A stretch of DNA of 5,143 nucleotides, taken from Holosporaceae bacterium (GTDB lineage Bacteria; Pseudomonadota; Alphaproteobacteria; UBA3830). Location: the NCBI GenBank assembly GCA_031269645.1, contig JAISYW010000130.1, positions 1-5,143 on the forward strand, written 5' to 3'. A program made the translations under genes and the position numbers. The notes under the pieces were generated by a model that saw only the letters and a program-made list of their open reading frames with translations, ran no database searches and was not told the origin of the DNA. Every line of letters begins with the position of its first letter. The stretch's first letter is position 1. Below are positions 1 to 5,143 of this stretch, one piece after another.

Positions 1-3
1 ACA

Positions 4-17
4 AAATATTAATATTT
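4..17. repeat. Short AT-only perfect palindrome in the leader region
   Basis: The sequence AAATATT followed directly by AATATTT forms a perfect 14-bp palindrome made only of A and T. In DNA this AT-rich, such palindromes arise readily by chance, and no T-run directly follows it, so it does not look like a terminator. A run of eight T (32-39) lies 15 nt downstream but is not adjoined by a stable stem. No function is assigned. The rest of 1-85 shows no reading frame that could be supported as the end of an upstream gene. Confidence 0.3.
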
Positions 18-51
18 AGTTAATTCATATATTTTTTTTCGTAAATGTGTA

Positions 52-80
52 TTGAAAATATGTGAAGTTGTTGTTAACCT
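52..80 (+). promoter_or_regulatory. Weak candidate promoter for groES-groEL
   Basis: A -35-like TTGAAA (52-57) is followed after 17 nt by TAACCT (75-80), which matches the sigma-70 -10 consensus at only three of six positions. The element resembles the TTGAAA half of a heat-shock (RpoH) -35, but no good RpoH -10 lies at the right distance. If used, transcription would begin around 87, inside the inverted repeat at 86-105. A rival arrangement is ATTG (94-97), 18 nt, TTTATAT (116-122), which fits the alphaproteobacterial RpoH pattern CTTG-N17/18-CYTATNT better at the -10. It would leave a leader of only about ten bases. Neither is secure. Confidence 0.25.
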
Positions 81-85
81 CTACC

Positions 86-105
86 CGCTCGTTATTGGGC
101 GAGCG
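86..105 (+). promoter_or_regulatory. GC-rich inverted repeat upstream of groES (possible operator or leader hairpin)
   Basis: CGCTCG (86-91) and CGAGCG (100-105) are perfect 6-bp inverted arms separated by the 8-nt loop TTATTGGG. The element stands out as the only GC-rich patch in an otherwise strongly AT-rich leader. It sits 34 nt before the groES start, where many bacteria place the CIRCE operator bound by HrcA (TTAGCACTC-N9-GAGTGCTAA). It is not a recognisable CIRCE: only the CTC/GAG core is shared and the spacing differs. No T-run follows, so a terminator is unlikely. It could be a protein-binding operator or an RNA hairpin in the 5' leader; the sequence alone does not decide. Confidence 0.45.
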
Positions 106-128
106 AATTGTTGTGTTTATATGAAAAT

Positions 129-132
129 GGAG
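129..132 (+). promoter_or_regulatory. Ribosome binding site of groES
   Basis: GGAG lies seven bases before the ATG at 140. This decides the start. Two earlier ATGs at 121 and 127 are out of frame with groES and have no Shine-Dalgarno-like sequence before them, whereas the ATG at 140 opens directly into the conserved GroES N-terminus. Confidence 0.8.
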
Positions 133-139
133 TTGAAAT

Positions 140-2091
<1,952 letters not shown>

Positions 2092-2119
2092 CTGCGTTCT
2101 TGTTTTCTCATTTTATCAG

Positions 2120-2148
2120 AAGCTCCCGCCTCTGCGGGAGCTTTTTTT
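2120..2148 (+). terminator. Rho-independent terminator of the groES-groEL operon
   Basis: AGCTCCCGC (2121-2129) and GCGGGAGCT (2134-2142) form a perfect 9-bp, GC-rich stem with the 4-nt loop CTCT, extendable by the A-T pair 2120/2143. A run of seven T (2142-2148) follows on the plus strand. The hairpin begins 29 nt after the groEL stop. On the opposite strand no comparable T-run follows, so it acts in the plus direction only. It separates the chaperonin operon from secA. Confidence 0.95.
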
Positions 2149-2214
2149 ATAGATTGTTATCTAAACAGAGAATCAACTGTGCATTTTTTGATATCTTTAT
2201 TTTTGCGTTTTCTT

Positions 2215-2220
2215 TATAAT
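2215..2220 (+). promoter_or_regulatory. Probable -10 box of the secA-metG promoter
   Basis: A perfect TATAAT lies 39 nt before the secA start and downstream of the groEL terminator, where secA needs its own promoter. The -35 is unclear: at the standard 17-nt spacing the hexamer is TATCTT (2192-2197), while the better TTGATA (2188-2193) would need a 21-nt spacer. In DNA this AT-rich a TATAAT can occur by chance, so its position between terminator and gene is the main support. Confidence 0.5.
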
Positions 2221-2251
2221 TAATCGCTAAATATATTCTGACGCACTACAC

Positions 2252-2255
2252 GAGG
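2252..2255 (+). promoter_or_regulatory. Ribosome binding site of secA, closely spaced
   Basis: GAGG lies only four bases before the ATG at 2260, which is tight compared with the seven bases seen for groES and groEL. The start is nevertheless secure, because the protein aligns with the SecA N-terminus from its first residues ([16 protein letters not shown]). The short spacing might reduce initiation; this is an inference. Confidence 0.6.
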
Positions 2256-2259
2256 CTTT

Positions 2260-5143
<2,884 letters not shown>

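Noticed and set aside
32..39. Run of eight T as the tail of a terminator for an upstream gene
   Set aside because: No GC-containing hairpin precedes it directly. The palindrome at 4-17 is AT-only and 15 nt away.
2165..2180. ACAG...CTGT inverted pair between the groEL terminator and secA as an operator
   Set aside because: The arms are only 4 bp with an 8-nt gap, which is expected by chance in a region of this size.
2188..2193. TTGATA as the -35 of the secA promoter
   Set aside because: The hexamer is good, but a 21-nt spacer to TATAAT (2215-2220) is too long for a standard sigma-70 promoter, so only the -10 was annotated.

Overview
The window is an ordinary housekeeping segment of an AT-rich bacterial chromosome. 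It carries two plus-strand transcription blocks: groES-groEL (co-chaperonin and chaperonin), closed by a strong intrinsic terminator, then secA overlapping the start of metG, which runs off the right edge. The protein sequences look alphaproteobacterial, for example the GroEL stretch [17 protein letters not shown], the Gro[11 protein letters not shown] loop and the SecA C-terminal [12 protein letters not shown] metal-binding tail. With the high AT content, this suggests a host-associated lineage of Rickettsiales or Holosporales type. That placement is inferred from remembered family patterns, not from a search.

Layout: 1-139 is a very AT-rich leader with no supported gene. It contains one GC-rich inverted repeat (86-105) just upstream of groES. 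groES (140-442) and groEL (454-2091) are 11 nt apart, and the groEL ribosome binding site overlaps the groES stop codon. The 168-nt gap 2092-2259 holds a perfect 9-bp hairpin followed by a T-run (terminator) and then a TATAAT box, the likely secA promoter. secA (2260-4890) is full length and ends in TGA. The last four bases, ATGA, also start metG (4887 onward), of which only the first 85 codons are present.

How the genes work together: GroES/GroEL fold cytosolic proteins, SecA drives export through SecYEG, and MetRS charges tRNA-Met. All four reading frames are intact and the motifs expected within the window are present. I found no mobile element, CRISPR array, RNA gene or novel system. The points worth a second look are regulatory (no recognisable CIRCE but a different inverted repeat upstream of groES), organisational (translational overlap of secA and metG) and minor protein variations (a shortened GroEL tail and a Cys-Cys SecA metal site).
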